Shown: piece after piece, positions 26,399 through 27,113 of the stretch
Layout of the letters: every line of letters starts with the position of its first letter
How positions within the stretch are numbered: position 1 is the first letter of the stretch
IMG/VR virus record: IMGVR_UViG_3300025098_000232
Location: 1-27,113 of that record
DNA: 27,113 bases
Direction: 5' to 3' (one strand)
Source: a virus
Position numbers and translations under genes: made by a program
Notes under the pieces: generated by a model
Told to the model about the DNA's origin: nothing
Seen by the model: only the letters and a program-made list of their open reading frames with translations
Database searches by the model: none

Positions 26399-27113
26399 TT
26401 AATCAAAAAGTATCTTGTTTAGGTACCCCCTAGTCTCCTCAGGAAGGTATCCCATCCAAGCTCTGGGGTCACCATAGATATCAACGCCTTCCTCTTTTGC
26501 TTTATTAAGAGCCTTCAACACATTGCCCTCCCCGTAGTTGTACGAAGCATATATACGTGCCAACTTGTTGACCTCTGGAATAGGTTGTGGGGGGTTATCT
26601 ATAAACTGCAGCTTCATAAGTGCGTTTATCTTCGCATCACGCATCTGCCTGCTAGCTTTGCTGTCGTAAGGATCCAACCCCCTAGGGATAAGGCCTCTAT
26701 CTTCAAGGTCCCTTTGGGTATCAGGCATGATCTGCCACCTACCCATAGCCCCAGCCTCCGAGACAGCTCTGTCAGGATCCCTTTCCCCTCCACTCTCCGC
26801 TTGCATCTGCCTCTGTATACGCTCAGCAGAGTCCCTCATATAGTTTGTAGTGTCCGATGGAGCCTCCTCGGCCATCCTGGCCAAGCGAGCATCAAGCCTG
26901 GCATAACCCGTACTCTCTTTCTTGGGGTCACCATCCTTCTTCTTGAGCCTCATGCCTTCTTGAGCTTTTTTCTTCACTTTGAACTTTCCGCCCATAGCCA
27001 TCCCTTGAGGCGGTTGCTGATCAGAATCCATAGCGCCATACGCGGCGGTCGCGCCAGTTGTTGCGGCAGAGAATTTGAATAGTTGAGACAGTCGTTCTTT
27101 TTTCTCTTTGCTA
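26399..27113 (-). CDS. Virion-associated lytic transglycosylase (N-terminus outside window)
   Basis: The frame is open to the right edge, so the apparent ATG at 27031 is internal and the true start lies outside. The C-terminal part is an SLT-type lytic transglycosylase: QMQAESGGERDP with the likely catalytic Glu, GAMGRWQIMPDTQRD, and ARIYASYNYGEGNV, matching the family's E-S-G, G-x-x-Q-x-x-P and A-Y-N-x-G-x-G-N-V motifs. Before it is a basic stretch with MGGKFKVKKKAQEG and DGDPKKES that resembles the KGGK-tagged proteins. The enzyme would cleave the glycan strand of peptidoglycan during DNA entry. Confidence 0.83.
   Translation of the reverse strand, partial: SKEKKERLSQLFKFSAATTGATAAYGAMDSDQQPPQGMAMGGKFKVKKKAQEGMRLKKKDGDPKKESTGYARLDARLARMAEEAPSDTTNYMRDSAERIQRQMQAESGGERDPDRAVSEAGAMGRWQIMPDTQRDLEDRGLIPRGLDPYDSKASRQMRDAKINALMKLQFIDNPPQPIPEVNKLARIYASYNYGEGNVLKALNKAKEEGVDIYGDPRAWMGYLPEETRGYLNKILFD

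Noticed and set aside
1-27113. CRISPR array, integrase, attachment sites or insertion sequences
   Set aside because: I saw no regularly spaced repeats, recombinase motifs or terminal inverted repeats on either strand.

Overview
The window is a stretch of a tailed double-stranded DNA phage genome carrying packaging, capsid, neck/tail and lysis genes. Almost every gene is on the minus strand, so transcription runs from high to low coordinates. The likely host is a Bacteroidota bacterium, probably an aquatic or marine flavobacterium-like organism. Three observations support this. Genes lack Shine-Dalgarno sequences and have A/T-rich leaders. Seven transcription units start with an identical TATATTTGC box, which fits the Bacteroidota -7 element TAnnTTTG. 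Several small proteins resemble ones I recall from Bacteroidota and marine phages. Terminase, portal and neck proteins look podovirus-like and distantly crAss-like, but that placement is from memory of the families and is not proven here. No integrase, repressor or replication genes are visible.

Layout, right to left in transcription order. A virion lytic transglycosylase runs off the right edge (26399-27113). Next is an operon (26375-23169) with a beta-rich structural protein, a very basic KGGK protein, an M15 peptidase, small coupled genes, a lectin-like (LamG/concanavalin fold) protein and an EF-hand KGGK protein. The only plus-strand gene (22747-23166), a winged-helix-like protein, converges on this operon and carries a bidirectional terminator inside its 3' end. 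From 22732 to 19709 there are small conserved proteins, a tandem GroES-like co-chaperonin, a strange tRNA-like RNA and a glycosyltransferase. From 19696 a unit carries an HNH-like small protein, tRNA-Arg(UCU), several tiny genes, a zinc-knuckle protein and the terminase large subunit. The portal unit (16723-11562) follows, with a BppU-N-like protein and a two-domain lectin-like fibre protein. A cluster of five tiny basic proteins (11543-10506) comes next. The capsid unit (10472-5732) holds two related decoration-like proteins, the scaffold, the major capsid protein and further small structural proteins. The last two units are a lectin-like protein plus a conserved unknown (5655-3524), and neck/tail proteins (3466-1) ending in a large protein cut by the left edge.

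How it works together: the terminase fills a capsid built from major capsid protein and scaffold through the portal. Ring-like and large tail-end proteins close the neck. Lectin-like and BppU-like proteins probably form head or tail fibres. The two cell-wall enzymes act at entry or exit, and the co-chaperonin probably helps capsid folding. Units are separated by intrinsic terminators placed right next to the TATATTTGC promoters. The most unusual points are the uniform, partly leaderless promoter set, a short KGGK sequence tag shared by otherwise unrelated proteins, and the tRNA-like RNA without a D-arm.
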